Assembly (NCBI RefSeq): GCF_000337555.1
Contig: NZ_AOIO01000029.1
Span: 1 to 64,000, forward strand
Direction of reading: 5' to 3'
DNA from: Natrialba asiatica DSM 12278
Lineage (GTDB): Archaea > Halobacteriota > Halobacteria > Halobacteriales > Natrialbaceae
DNA: 64,000 nt
Below, in pieces: positions 9,652 through 18,842 of this stretch. The position numbers and the translations under genes were made by a program. How positions within the stretch are numbered: the first letter of the stretch is position 1; each line of letters starts with the position of its first letter. Under the pieces are notes generated by a model that saw nothing but the letters and a program-made list of their open reading frames with translations, did no database searches and was not told the DNA's origin.

Positions 9652-10245
9652 ATGGACGCTGAATTCTTGGCGAAAAGTCTCAAACGTGTTTTCGATGAAT
9701 GCCAAGAGGCTCAAAATCGTGAGGATACTGGACGTGTTGGAACTACTCTCGTAGAAGAGTTTAATGATTTACTTGAGAAATACAAATCTGAATACCAGGA
9801 GAACAAAATCATTCAGGAGATTGAACCAGTTGGCTTCCACAACTGGAGTGGTTCAGATGCACACCCAAAGGACGTACAGCAGGTGAAGCAGAACTGCCTG
9901 AAGATTGCGGACAGTCTGGAACTTTCTACAGATGACTTTCGAGAACCATCTACGTCTGAGAGTTTTACCACGATTCATTTCGAGGCAAACCAACGAGTCG
10001 AGCAGTCTGTCTCGGTCGAGAACGTCCTCGAGATGATCAACCAGCAGATGATGCCTGACAACGAGAAAGAAGAACTGAAAGATGTTGTCGAAGAATTCAC
10101 TGGTGAGCTGGAAAAAGAGAATCCAGACAAATCCAAACTTGAGCGACTCCTCAATACGGCGCGAGAATATCAACCTCAGATTGCTCTCCAACTAGGCGCA
10201 ATCGGCCTCAATAACGGTATTGACGTTCTTCTCGGTGCGACGTAA
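9652..10245 (+). CDS. Hypothetical cargo protein next to attL
   Basis: A 197-residue protein, not recognised. It is mostly helical and charged, with an EKEELKDVVEEF segment (about 137-150) and a C-terminal hydrophobic end (LQLGAIGLNNGIDVLLGA). The longer frame begins at 9574, but the Met at 9652 is favoured: an AATAAGGG box lies about 25 bases before it and the extra 26 residues are Cys/Arg-rich junk. It stands alone on the plus strand between attL and the leftward late operon, is AT-richer than the host, and is positioned like an accessory (superinfection or defence) gene; that role is a guess. Confidence 0.65.
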   Translation: MDAEFLAKSLKRVFDECQEAQNREDTGRVGTTLVEEFNDLLEKYKSEYQENKIIQEIEPVGFHNWSGSDAHPKDVQQVKQNCLKIADSLELSTDDFREPSTSESFTTIHFEANQRVEQSVSVENVLEMINQQMMPDNEKEELKDVVEEFTGELEKENPDKSKLERLLNTAREYQPQIALQLGAIGLNNGIDVLLGAT

Positions 10246-10363
10246 CGAAGTTTAGCCTAAATCATACAAACCACTGTGTCAACCCAAGTGTCGAGACTGA
10301 TTGGTTCCCCAACTCCCATCCTACCTAGAGCGTCATCGGGGCGACGTGCGCGCCAGTTTCAGC

Positions 10364-10404
10364 GTTACCCCACGGATTCCATCGTCTCCAACTCGTGGGG
10401 TAAC
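10364..10404. repeat. Palindromic element copy A (41 bp)
   Basis: Arms GTTACCCCACG (10364-10374) and CGTGGGGTAAC (10394-10404) are perfect inverted complements around a 19-base spacer. The spacer resembles the reverse complement of the spacer in copy D, so this copy lies in the opposite orientation to the right-hand copies. Confidence 0.9.
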
Positions 10405-10407
10405 TTT

Positions 10408-10454
10408 GCTGGCTCTGGAGCCAGCAATGTCGCAGAGTCGAGTAGCGACTCTGC
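10408..10454. repeat. Two adjacent small hairpins
   Basis: GCTGGCT/AGCCAGC (10408-10414 and 10419-10425) has a 4-base loop. GCAGAGTCG/CGACTCTGC (10432-10440 and 10446-10454) has a 5-base loop. The second matches the CAGAGT/ACTCTG hairpin beside copy C at 37917-37939. Confidence 0.75.
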
Positions 10455-10498
10455 TAGACTCCAAAGAGACGGTGCGAGGTGACGGACGACGTTGTCCA

Positions 10499-10541
10499 AG
10501 TTACCCCACAGGGTGTACTCTCTCCAAACCGTGGGGTAACT
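10499..10541. repeat. Palindromic element copy B (41-43 bp)
   Basis: Arms AGTTACCCCAC (10499-10509) and GTGGGGTAACT (10531-10541) surround 21 bases. It ends five bases from the stop codon of the leftward coiled-coil gene, so it could also influence the 3' end of that transcript. Confidence 0.9.
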
Positions 10542-10545
10542 CCCT

Positions 10546-10941
10546 TCAATCGACGTCGTCCCGATCGAATTCGAGCGACTCCTCGTCGTGGAGTGCATTG
10601 ATCAGATCATCGATCCGACGGCTGATTTCCTCGTGACGGTCGTCGAGTCGCTCCTGGATCTCCTCTAATTGCTCAGCAAGATCGTCGAACTGATCGTCCA
10701 TGTCGCCGGCAAATCCTCGATCAGTCGCATCCTCATCGTTACCAAACGCCCACGCGAAGACTGTATCTAGCTTCCGGTGGATGTTCGCATGTTCGTCTTC
10801 GAAATCCCCCACCTCATCCTCGAGCGCGTTAATTCGAGATAGAAGACGACGATAGATAATACCAAGGAGCGCAGTGAGAGCACCGACAATCAGCGCTATA
10901 AGTGTATCCAGTAGTCCAACAGGGAGAGCAACGTCCGACAT
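10546..10941 (-). CDS. Membrane-anchored coiled-coil protein
   Basis: A 131-residue protein with one N-terminal membrane segment (about residues 6-27, VGLLDTLIALIVGALTALLG) followed by a long acidic heptad-like region (LEDEVGDFEDEHANIHRKL; LAEQLEEIQERLDDRHEEI). I chose the ATG at 10941 because the upstream frame is not protein-like. It sits downstream of the tail genes and is divergent from a two-segment membrane protein at 11048. Position at the end of the late region suits a lysis or exit function (spanin- or holin-partner-like), but no family match is recognised. Confidence 0.65.
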   Translation of the reverse strand: MSDVALPVGLLDTLIALIVGALTALLGIIYRRLLSRINALEDEVGDFEDEHANIHRKLDTVFAWAFGNDEDATDRGFAGDMDDQFDDLAEQLEEIQERLDDRHEEISRRIDDLINALHDEESLEFDRDDVD

Positions 10942-11047
10942 AGATATCTTACTATAGCGACAACTCGGCGATTTTAGAACTAAGAACAGAGTAATTCTAT
11001 TATGAGAGAAACACTTATCCTGGACAATATCATCAAATAAGACATAA

Positions 11048-11305
11048 ATGCATGTGGAAGACATCAAACCAGATCACATCATACAGGGTATTTTAATCGC
11101 AATTATAGCACCAGCTCTTATCCCTGCTATTCTAGAAATTTCTGCAGCAAAGCGAGTAGCAGTCAGTGATCTATTATCAACCGGGTTTAGTGTTGAAGGG
11201 GGATGGGAATTGAAGATGATTTTCGTTCTAATGGCCGGATTGGTTATGCTATCAATCCCATCGTGGGGAATCCTCAAGGAAGTAATCGAGGCAATCCTGA
11301 AATAG
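11048..11305 (+). CDS. Small membrane protein with two hydrophobic segments
   Basis: An 85-residue protein with hydrophobic stretches at about residues 11-33 (IIQGILIAIIAPALIPAILE) and 55-75 (LKMIFVLMAGLVMLSIPSWG). Size and two-segment layout are holin-like, though this cannot be shown by sequence alone. It is transcribed rightward, opposite to the late operon, from the 106-bp gap shared with the coiled-coil membrane gene. It converges with the tail-tip gene 36 bases away. Confidence 0.6.
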   Translation: MHVEDIKPDHIIQGILIAIIAPALIPAILEISAAKRVAVSDLLSTGFSVEGGWELKMIFVLMAGLVMLSIPSWGILKEVIEAILK

Positions 11306-11341
11306 GGTGCGATCGATTGAATTCCTGTTTGATCGAATTGA

Positions 11342-13531
11342 TCAGAGTGCGCGTCGGTTTCTGCGGACATCGCGCTGTGCCAAGATGAGCTCGGTATCGA
11401 TCCGTCCGCTAATATCGAAATCGAGTGACATCGTCTCCCCGCTCCCCAGCGAGATTTGCACCTCGTCTAACTCCCCAACGTGATCCTGATACTCGGCACC
11501 GACAACTGTCCCGGCGGATCCATCCGCTGTCTCTGGAGACTGTGCTACACCGTGGTTGACTGCGAGAGAGGGATCGGAGCTATCGTTAAGTCTGTAGTAG
11601 ATCCCTGCTGTGCCGAGACTTGCTTCAGTCCGGACGAGGTCGTCGAACGCGTGCTCGAGGATCCACTCCTGTGACTTCGAATTCGAACTCGACGTCCAGA
11701 TTCTGACGTCGGCTACACCACCAACGAACCCGCTCGATCCGTTTGGATCATTGCCGACGTAGTTGGTAACGTCGAGCTCGTAGGGCGAGATGATCGAGTT
11801 GTTGATTGCATCTGTCTCCCACTCTACTTGGCCGTTGACGAGGACTCGTGTCGTCTCAATACTCGGGCCCCAGATTACGGACAACCGTTGGCGGTAGTCG
11901 TTATCGACGATGCCTAATGGACTTCGACCCTGCCAGTCCGGATCACCACCGTGGATCTCGATACTCCCATCACCGTAGAGCCGAATCCAGGAGGAGGGAT
12001 CTTCACCGGAAATCTCGTGTATTGTGTAGTACTCGTTGTCGCCCATCGCGTCGAGGCCGTCGGGCCGAATTAGATACTCGAACGTCCAGTACCCTCCTGG
12101 ATGATCCGATTCTTGAGGGAATTTGTAACTGAATTCGATATGAGAATTGCCGTCGAAATAGAGCGAGTTCTGTCCGATTTGCCCGCCATAGGGGAACGCG
12201 TCCCCCCAAGCACTCACATTGTAGGAGTAGCCAGGCATCACCATCTGTGGAACGATCTCTAGTGCTCCAGACTCATCGCGCTCAGTAATTGATTCCTTGA
12301 GGAGACGATCGGCTCGCGACTCTACTTCGGCTTCCGTTTCGAGATCGAGACTCTTCTCATACTTCTCGATCACGCCGTCGTCTCCGAGTCCGCGCTCTGC
12401 CATGAGATCGATCTCCTCCTGGTGCTCCGATGTCGCCGTGTACGATGATCCATCATCGAGTCGTGCTCCAGTGACAGTGACACTGTTAGCGTAGTCGGTG
12501 AGATCTTTCGACCTCGTCGACGATGTAATCCGCCAGTCTGGTTCGATATTGACAGTTCCCACGGGGGAGGTGTCTACTGCTTTGGCGTCGTAGTCTCGGA
12601 TTGCAAAATTGTAGGATCCAAGATCGTGGAGTTCCTGGAGGATTTCGAACGTTGTTCCCTCGATCTCGGCCTCGTCAATCGCAACAAACCCTGCTTTGTC
12701 GGGGGCGAGCACTTCCGTCCGGATCACTTCGATTGGTTCTCCGTTCTCGAGCATTGGTCGGAAGAGACCGTACTGATCTGAGCCGAATTCGAAGTAGAAG
12801 TAATGGTAGCGTTGTGGGCGTTCGTGCTCGACAGTCGTCCACACCTCCTCGACGATTTCGTCCGTGCTATTCGGATCGAGATTCTTCATCCCTCCACGGA
12901 GCCAATCAGTAGGCTCGTCTGTGACGACGAGCATTGCGATCCAATCAGTCGGTTCGTCCGTCTGGATCGTCTGGAGTTGATCGCCACTATCTGGCTCTTC
13001 ATCGTCGAGGACAATGTTGGCCTCTTCAAAGACGAGACGGTTGCGCTCGACAGTCACACCCTCCGTCTGGATCGAAGTAGCCGGGTTCCAGGCCCAGAGT
13101 GAGCAGTGATCTCGATCTGAGAGAAAGACGCTGTCGTACAGTTCACGGTTCGGTGGGAGGATGAGAGCGTCATAATCGAGATCCGCCCAGAAATCGACAA
13201 GTGCGTCGTAGACTGTGGTCTCGTTGTACTCGACAGTGGTAACGTTGCGATCTAACTCGACGAGCACTCCACGACCACTGATCGTTGTCTGGGCAGACTC
13301 GTAATCAGCCTCGTACGACTCGAGTTCGCCACGGAAGATGAGATCACCGTCGTAGTAGATCCAGATGTCGGAGTAGATCTCGTCACCGAAGTCGTCTGTG
13401 TAGGGGAGTGTCCCAGTCCAGGATCCCATCGAGGACGAGCCCTCAGTGACGTCGAGGCTCACAAATCGAGTAAACTCCTGGGCCCCATCGCTATCGATCG
13501 GCCCGCCAAGAGTCAAGACGTACTCAGTCAT
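11342..13531 (-). CDS. Tail-tip/baseplate hub-like protein with LamG-type domain
   Basis: A 729-residue structural protein, last of the late operon. The first 330 residues look like a tail-tip hub (beta-rich opening MTEYVLTLGGPIDSDGAQEF; SGRGVLVELDRNVTTVEY). Residues about 455-640 form a concanavalin/LamG-like jelly roll (SHIEFSYKFPQ, YWTFEYLIRPDGLDA, GGVADVRIW), a fold often used to bind cell-surface glycans. Its start overlaps the preceding gene by four bases. Hence a candidate host-recognition or tail-closure protein; the assignment rests on position after the tape measure plus the jelly roll. Confidence 0.72.
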   Translation of the reverse strand: MTEYVLTLGGPIDSDGAQEFTRFVSLDVTEGSSSMGSWTGTLPYTDDFGDEIYSDIWIYYDGDLIFRGELESYEADYESAQTTISGRGVLVELDRNVTTVEYNETTVYDALVDFWADLDYDALILPPNRELYDSVFLSDRDHCSLWAWNPATSIQTEGVTVERNRLVFEEANIVLDDEEPDSGDQLQTIQTDEPTDWIAMLVVTDEPTDWLRGGMKNLDPNSTDEIVEEVWTTVEHERPQRYHYFYFEFGSDQYGLFRPMLENGEPIEVIRTEVLAPDKAGFVAIDEAEIEGTTFEILQELHDLGSYNFAIRDYDAKAVDTSPVGTVNIEPDWRITSSTRSKDLTDYANSVTVTGARLDDGSSYTATSEHQEEIDLMAERGLGDDGVIEKYEKSLDLETEAEVESRADRLLKESITERDESGALEIVPQMVMPGYSYNVSAWGDAFPYGGQIGQNSLYFDGNSHIEFSYKFPQESDHPGGYWTFEYLIRPDGLDAMGDNEYYTIHEISGEDPSSWIRLYGDGSIEIHGGDPDWQGRSPLGIVDNDYRQRLSVIWGPSIETTRVLVNGQVEWETDAINNSIISPYELDVTNYVGNDPNGSSGFVGGVADVRIWTSSSNSKSQEWILEHAFDDLVRTEASLGTAGIYYRLNDSSDPSLAVNHGVAQSPETADGSAGTVVGAEYQDHVGELDEVQISLGSGETMSLDFDISGRIDTELILAQRDVRRNRRAL

Positions 13532-13986
13532 AGTCCGGCCTCGAACTCGTTTTCGACGAGCGCTCGATCAGAGTACTCTGCTCCCCGTGCCACAACGAAT
13601 AGCTCGAGTTCTACTTGGCGATTAACGCCGATCGAATTGGTCGAGAAGGTTCCACTAGTAATCACACACCACCAGTCGTCGATGTCAGAGAGAACGTCTC
13701 CAGGCACAAGGTGGACAAGTTGCGAGCTATAGCTTGACTGGGGATGGATCGACTCGTGATACCAGGGTCGTCCCCGGATATCGAGCCCCGTATTCGACGT
13801 TGAATCGTTGGCGTATCGAACAAACTCGCGTAGGATGTCGATCTCACCCTCAGCCATCTCGTCGACGAGGAAAGCGATGGTGATGTCGTCACCTACACTA
13901 AAGGAAGGGAACGTATCACCAGTCGCTCCAGGGATCGTGATTGTCCCTGACGTATCAGTCTCGATGTTCCAAGAAGTATCTACCAT
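13528..13986 (-). CDS. Tail protein after tape measure (distal-tail-like)
   Basis: A 152-residue beta-rich protein with no transmembrane segment. In siphovirus gene order the gene following the tape measure usually encodes the distal tail (Dit) or an equivalent, and the next gene the hub, which matches this layout. The stop overlaps the start of the 729-residue hub by four bases, suggesting coupled translation. I do not recognise a family from sequence alone. Confidence 0.6.
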   Translation of the reverse strand: MVDTSWNIETDTSGTITIPGATGDTFPSFSVGDDITIAFLVDEMAEGEIDILREFVRYANDSTSNTGLDIRGRPWYHESIHPQSSYSSQLVHLVPGDVLSDIDDWWCVITSGTFSTNSIGVNRQVELELFVVARGAEYSDRALVENEFEAGL

Positions 13987-14009
13987 AGTATGTTACTAAA
14001 AATAAGGAG

Positions 14010-16754
14010 TTACATCCGCGAGATTCGGTTCGACTTCGACTGTTCATTTTCCTCAACGACGAGTTCAGCATTCTCGCGTATGAGTTCCGCGAGCTCACCG
14101 TCGCCCTCGATCTCCAGTCGTGCCGTAATGGTGCCACCACTCACGCTCTGCATGGATCCACGAGTCGTCTCAGTCACTGTTTGTCGACCGACTTCGTAGG
14201 CCGTATCGAGGTACCCACTCAGTTTGTCGAGCGGGACGACGGCCTCCTGTCCGGCCTCACCAATCATTGCGATCGTCGCACTATCGACGATGCCACCGTC
14301 GGCTAACTGTGGGAGATCAAGTCCCTGTCCACCGACCGTTGTTGATGGGACATTGATGCTGCCACCCCCGACAGTCCACCCACTCTCCCCTGGAACTGGA
14401 TTGGGGATATCCACTGTCGGAACACTCAGTCGTTGGCCCCCAACAGAGATCTCGGGGATCTCGAGCGTATCGGGAACGAGCTGGTTGAAGAGATCGACAG
14501 CACTGTCGACAGTACTTCGGATCTCCCCAAGAACCCACTCTGGTAGCTCTCGGATCATGTCCTTTACCGCCTGAATGGCAGTGTCGATGGGGGAGACAAT
14601 CGCCTCCTGAACAGCACCAAATGCACCCTCGATCGCATTGGAGCCAGTCTCAGCCACCCAGTTAGCGATGTTGGCAATCGTCCCACTAACACCTCCAGCG
14701 AGCTCCTCGAGGAACCACATCAAGTTCCCAATCGTCACGTCGAAAACTGCCTGGAAGGCGTCAGAAATCATCCTGACTGCTTTTTCTCGGATCCACGTTT
14801 CGATCTCTCCCAGAGTCGTTTTGAATCCAGTAATGAGATCACTGAAGAACCCGTTAAAGTCAGAGATCGTATCGCTGATCCATCCTCTAATGAATTCGAG
14901 GATCTCGTTGAAGGTATCGGGGACGATCGAACCCCCAATCAGGAACTCGTAGATATCTTCGAAAATCCCCTTGATGAAACCGAAGATCATCTCGAAGGCT
15001 GCCGTCAGTCCCTCCCAGAAGTCCTCAGTGATGAAGTTCAGAATATCACCGAATGTTGTCTGCCAGAAATTCCAGATGATTCCGAGCGCTTCGTCGAAGT
15101 CGCCTCGGATGAGCGCGAGGACGGTGCGAATTACCGTTGAGATCGCTCGCATGGCAGTCCCGATGGTGAGCTCAAGGAAGGAGAATGTCGTTTCGACGAT
15201 CGTCATTACCTCTTCACCGTGATCGTCCCAGAATGATTCGAGCCACCCGAGAACGGTTTCAACGTGATTGGCTACCACTTCGAGCGTCTCGATCACGTCT
15301 TCGACAATCGCTTCGAAGTGCGTCTCGAAGGTGTCTGCCAATCGCTTGAGGAGTGGCATCGCATACTCCTCGAAGACGAACATCAGCGTGTTGTAGATAC
15401 TCTGGAGGATTGGTTCGAGAGTGTCCCAGAGTTCTCTCGCTTTATCCTGAATCCCGCCGAGATTGTTGCTCCACGCGTAGTAGAGCACACCAACAGCAGC
15501 TGCTATCGCTGCAACTGGAGCGAGAATCGGAGAGAGAGCACCAACAATTGCGGGGCCGACGCTGACTGCGATTGCTCCCAATCCGGCGAGCGTCGTCCCG
15601 ACGAGGGCGATGAGTGCTGGCATCCCATCGAGGGACTCATTAAAGTCGAGGAATGCATCGACCGCAGGACGAATGAACTCGATACTGTCCGTCAGGACAG
15701 GGAGGAGTTGCTCGCCAATGTCGATTGCGAGGTTATTGAGCTCGTTTTTGAGGAGCTCAACCTGTCCATGGAACGTATCAGTCTCAGTCGCAACTTCACC
15801 AGCGAGGGATCCACCCTCCACCATCGCCTGATTGGATGTCTCCATCGCTTCTCGCATCGTATCGGCCGATTCTGCTGTATCGCGGAAGGCGCGTGCTTGA
15901 GACGTAGTGAGCTCGCTATTTAGGGTATCGAGGGCGTCCTGATTGCCACTGATGGAGTCCATTAACTCCATCATCGTCTCCTGGGGAGCCTCGTCGCGCA
16001 TCGTCTCGAACTCCTCAGCAGCCACTCCCAACATATCGGCGAACATCTCGACGTTATCGGGATTCATCATCGACTCAGACACCTGCTGCATCCGCTGTGC
16101 AGCCTGTCGACTCGAAGGGGAAACCTCATTGAAGGCAGCAGAAAGGCCGAGGATCTCGTCGGACTCCAGTCCGAGCGTACTCATCGCCTGCCCAGCACGC
16201 TGGGTGGAGTCAACGATCTCGTCGGATGTCGTCTGGTAATTGTTCGAAAGTTCGTTAATGGAGTCGCCAAGCGCTCCGATATTGTCGAGTGGTTCGTCGA
16301 GAGCAGACGACATCTTTCCGAGCGCAGTGCCGGCTTCATCAGCAGAGAGCGTCGTCGCCGATCCCATCTGGCCGGCGACTCGAGTGAACTCCTCGATCTC
16401 GTCTGAGCCTTCTGCTCCCATTCTGCCGGCCTGAGTGGCTAGTCCAGCGAGTTCTTCCTGCGCTAGCGGGATTTCACCCGAAAGATCCTGAATCGCCTCA
16501 GACAGCTCTGCAGCTGTCTGTGGATCTGTCACCTTTTCAACGTCAGCCATAGCCTGCTCGAAGTCAGCAGCAGCACTCGCACTCGCAGCGAGTCCGGCAG
16601 CTCCCGCTCCAGCGAGGACACCTCCGGCTCCTGCAACGGCCGTCTCCATGTCGACCGCCGAACTCTCCACGTCGTCGAAGACATCCGCAGCTCCCTCGTC
16701 AGAAGCCGTGATTTGGATCGCTAACTCTTGACTGCCGTCTGCTGTAAATGACAT
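14010..16754 (-). CDS. Tail tape measure protein
   Basis: A 914-residue protein. Residues about 60-330 match the phage minor-tail/TMP domain (EQAMADVEKVTDPQTAAELSE; QAGRMGAEGSDEIEEFTRVA). Hydrophobic helices follow at about 380-430 (ALIALVGTTLAGLGAIAVSV), then a long run of repeated aromatic/amphipathic helices, and near the C-terminus the motif ATIAMIGEAGQEAVVPLDKL common to phage tape measures. It sets tail length during assembly of the tail tube. It starts 22 bases after the frameshift-extension stop, the canonical position after the tail chaperones. Confidence 0.92.
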   Translation of the reverse strand: MSFTADGSQELAIQITASDEGAADVFDDVESSAVDMETAVAGAGGVLAGAGAAGLAASASAAADFEQAMADVEKVTDPQTAAELSEAIQDLSGEIPLAQEELAGLATQAGRMGAEGSDEIEEFTRVAGQMGSATTLSADEAGTALGKMSSALDEPLDNIGALGDSINELSNNYQTTSDEIVDSTQRAGQAMSTLGLESDEILGLSAAFNEVSPSSRQAAQRMQQVSESMMNPDNVEMFADMLGVAAEEFETMRDEAPQETMMELMDSISGNQDALDTLNSELTTSQARAFRDTAESADTMREAMETSNQAMVEGGSLAGEVATETDTFHGQVELLKNELNNLAIDIGEQLLPVLTDSIEFIRPAVDAFLDFNESLDGMPALIALVGTTLAGLGAIAVSVGPAIVGALSPILAPVAAIAAAVGVLYYAWSNNLGGIQDKARELWDTLEPILQSIYNTLMFVFEEYAMPLLKRLADTFETHFEAIVEDVIETLEVVANHVETVLGWLESFWDDHGEEVMTIVETTFSFLELTIGTAMRAISTVIRTVLALIRGDFDEALGIIWNFWQTTFGDILNFITEDFWEGLTAAFEMIFGFIKGIFEDIYEFLIGGSIVPDTFNEILEFIRGWISDTISDFNGFFSDLITGFKTTLGEIETWIREKAVRMISDAFQAVFDVTIGNLMWFLEELAGGVSGTIANIANWVAETGSNAIEGAFGAVQEAIVSPIDTAIQAVKDMIRELPEWVLGEIRSTVDSAVDLFNQLVPDTLEIPEISVGGQRLSVPTVDIPNPVPGESGWTVGGGSINVPSTTVGGQGLDLPQLADGGIVDSATIAMIGEAGQEAVVPLDKLSGYLDTAYEVGRQTVTETTRGSMQSVSGGTITARLEIEGDGELAELIRENAELVVEENEQSKSNRISRM

Positions 16755-16776
16755 CTATCTATTGAATAAAATAGTC

Positions 16777-17052
16777 TCAGTTCCGTTGCTGATCTAACTC
16801 TCTAATCCACTCTTTGTCCGACTCTCGGGCTTCACCTGGAACGCGCTCGTGTGGGCCACTCCCCTGGGTTTGGCCGGAGTTCTTCGCCTTCTGACGATTC
16901 TGTTCGTTTGCCCCTTCAAGGAGTACGCGCGTCTCGGGAAGTGTCAGTTTGTAGAATGACGTGTCGCCGGTAAACCGATAGCCAGAATCGTGGAGTTGTT
17001 TGATCCAGAGTGCTTGCGTCTTCAGTTCCGACTCTCGGCTAGTTCCATTAAC
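16777..17052 (-). CDS. Tail assembly chaperone frameshift extension (T part of GT)
   Basis: An uninterrupted frame without its own start that lies -1 relative to the preceding chaperone gene. It overlaps the chaperone's end and runs 91 codons to a TGA at 16777-16779. It begins at a GGGAAAG heptamer on the minus strand (17052-17058), phased exactly as G_GGA_AAG, the slippery sequence used for lambda gpG-gpGT. Slippage would yield a 233-residue fusion (142 + 91). The segment is charged and polar (ALWIKQLHDSGYRFTGD). It lies between chaperone and tape measure, where such extensions always are. Confidence 0.8.
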   Translation of the reverse strand, partial: VNGTSRESELKTQALWIKQLHDSGYRFTGDTSFYKLTLPETRVLLEGANEQNRQKAKNSGQTQGSGPHERVPGEARESDKEWIRELDQQRN

Positions 17053-17477
17053 TTTCCCAGTTTTTCTGGATCATCGATCTTCTCCAGCATCTCGAGATTC
17101 TCCATGTTGACGCCATTCTGAATGTCGTATCCAGACGCACGGAGGATCGCAGTAAGAAGTCCATCGACGCCGAAGGCAATCATGTCCTCCTCAACCATCT
17201 CAGCCGTGACGTCGAGATTGTCGTGTTCGCGAACGTCGTACCAGTGTTCGTTGAAGAGTTCGGCAACCTCTTCGGAGGCGAGCTCGTTCGGGTTGAGTCG
17301 ATCACCAGATCCGCCGTACTTGTTAATGTCGCCCATCGTCATCGGGACGACTCTGACGTGCTCCTGGACGCCAGGTAGCTTCTGGGTGACTGGCTGGAGT
17401 TCGTCATCGTCACTCCGGGTGACGAAAAAGTCCTCGGGCTTTGCGATCGAAAGTTCAGAATCGTCTTGGGTAGACAT
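17022..17477 (-). CDS. Tail assembly chaperone (G part)
   Basis: A 151-residue acidic protein located between tail tube and tape measure. The ATG at 17477 is preferred over upstream starts because the extra 17 residues are Pro/Thr-rich and lie in the intergenic gap. Such proteins wrap the tape measure until the tube polymerises. The small product ends just after the slippery site; a minor -1 product continues into 16777-17052. I infer the role from position and from the frameshift signature; the sequence itself gives no sure family match. Confidence 0.8.
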   Translation of the reverse strand: MSTQDDSELSIAKPEDFFVTRSDDDELQPVTQKLPGVQEHVRVVPMTMGDINKYGGSGDRLNPNELASEEVAELFNEHWYDVREHDNLDVTAEMVEEDMIAFGVDGLLTAILRASGYDIQNGVNMENLEMLEKIDDPEKLGKLMELAESRN

Positions 17478-17574
17478 TGTAATCAGTCTCGTTGGATGAG
17501 TCCGGGGTGGACTCATAGGAGTTTGCACAGAGTGTGTGTAGTGCGACAGCGGAATCAGAAACTAACTGTGGGCG

Positions 17575-18774
17575 TTAGTCGGCCTGGACGTCGATCGACT
17601 TGGGAGTAAACGTGTTATCGAGTGTCGAGATGACGTCCCCACTGGCAGGCCCGACAGTCCCTGGCCCAGTCAGAGCACATCCCTCGAACGTGACGGTACC
17701 CCCATCAAAGTGCCACTCGAGATCGAACGTGTTGCCCTCGAGGTGGTCGGTGAGTGCCGAGTGATATTCGAAGTTGCCGGCAACAGTCGCCGTGAACTCA
17801 GGGCTCTGCTCTCCGGTGTGAATTGCCTGCTCCGTCGTCCCCATAACGGGGTTCTTTTCGTAGCCGTTCTCGAGGGAGAAGCTGGCCGACCGAACCTCGG
17901 CAGCCAGCTGGGAACCACCCTTGGTGATCTCGTCGTCAAGGAATCGCTCGTAGTCCTCGCTGATCGGATCGGCGTGACTGCCGTCTCCGAGAGCAGGAAC
18001 GCCCAGATCTCCCAGTGCACCATCGTAGCTCTCTGCTCCCTTGAGGCGGGCGAGTTCGCTTCCATCGGCGTCCTCGATGACGACGTCGCCTGCAGTCGGC
18101 TCGTCGAGCTCAATCGCGTCGATCGAATCGAACGGATCAGTCGTCGACGACTCCGTCTCCCCATCTAGGACAACTTCGGCGGACGTCGTGGCGCCGTCGG
18201 ACTCGATCGTCACTGTCTGGGTGGTGTCCTCGCCCGACGTCGAGTAGACGCTGAGTGCGTCTCCATCTGGCTGTCCCACCTTGTACATCCGAACCTTCTT
18301 CGCCTCATACGCAAGCGAGAGGACGATTGGGAGAGCGCTCCCAGGATCGCCAGAGACATCGTCGATGTTCGGGTATCCACCACGAGCAACGACGTAGGTG
18401 CGAGAGTCGCCGTAGTCTGCTCGATCGACGACAGTGTGCGTGTTACGGAGATCACCATCGTCGTCACGTAGGATCGCATCTCCCGCAGGATCGAGAGGAT
18501 CGCCACCGTCGTCGACGAAGAACCGCTGGAGATGGTATCCGATCGACGCAGTGTGATCCTCTGCCCCGGTAAAGTGATTCTGGACTTCGTGATCACCAAG
18601 CCCGCGCTGTTCCTCGTACTGTGCATCCGCATCCCACTGGAACGCCGTATCGAGCGTGTCCGAGTAGAGCTCCCATTCGGGATCGACTGGCGTCTCACCG
18701 GGCGTATCTTCGCGGACGAACTCGACACGGTGCTTCCGGAATCCGCTGTCTGCGTTAGTTGCTTGATTCGTCAT
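17575..18774 (-). CDS. Major tail tube protein
   Basis: A 399-residue protein preceding the chaperones in the position of the tube subunit. It is beta-rich, begins with a segment on the target strain of an assembly protein (FRKHRVEFVREDTPGETPVDPEWELYS is the opening region, residues 12-38), and ends in a beta-sandwich-like part (FTATVAGNFEYHSAL; FEGCALTGPG). Residues about 195-280 look like an inserted, acidic, surface-exposed domain (TVTIESDGATTSAEVVLDGE), of the Ig-like kind often displayed on tails. No sheath gene precedes it, arguing for a non-contractile tail. Confidence 0.8.
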   Translation of the reverse strand: MTNQATNADSGFRKHRVEFVREDTPGETPVDPEWELYSDTLDTAFQWDADAQYEEQRGLGDHEVQNHFTGAEDHTASIGYHLQRFFVDDGGDPLDPAGDAILRDDDGDLRNTHTVVDRADYGDSRTYVVARGGYPNIDDVSGDPGSALPIVLSLAYEAKKVRMYKVGQPDGDALSVYSTSGEDTTQTVTIESDGATTSAEVVLDGETESSTTDPFDSIDAIELDEPTAGDVVIEDADGSELARLKGAESYDGALGDLGVPALGDGSHADPISEDYERFLDDEITKGGSQLAAEVRSASFSLENGYEKNPVMGTTEQAIHTGEQSPEFTATVAGNFEYHSALTDHLEGNTFDLEWHFDGGTVTFEGCALTGPGTVGPASGDVISTLDNTFTPKSIDVQAD

Positions 18775-18842
18775 TAGTAGTGTCTAAGTATGTGAAATAT
18801 GTCATTCAGAATATGATACAAGTCTGCTCGGACGTCGATCGC

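Noticed and set aside
10276-10636. Overlapping frames across elements A and B
   Set aside because: Run through palindromes and hairpins; Arg/Ser-rich with no support.
15264-15923. 219-residue plus-strand frame opposite the tape measure
   Set aside because: Antisense to an unmistakable tape measure and lies against the operon direction.
17575-18774. Contractile-tail sheath
   Set aside because: Size and position suit a tube subunit; no second tube-like gene or sheath motif nearby.
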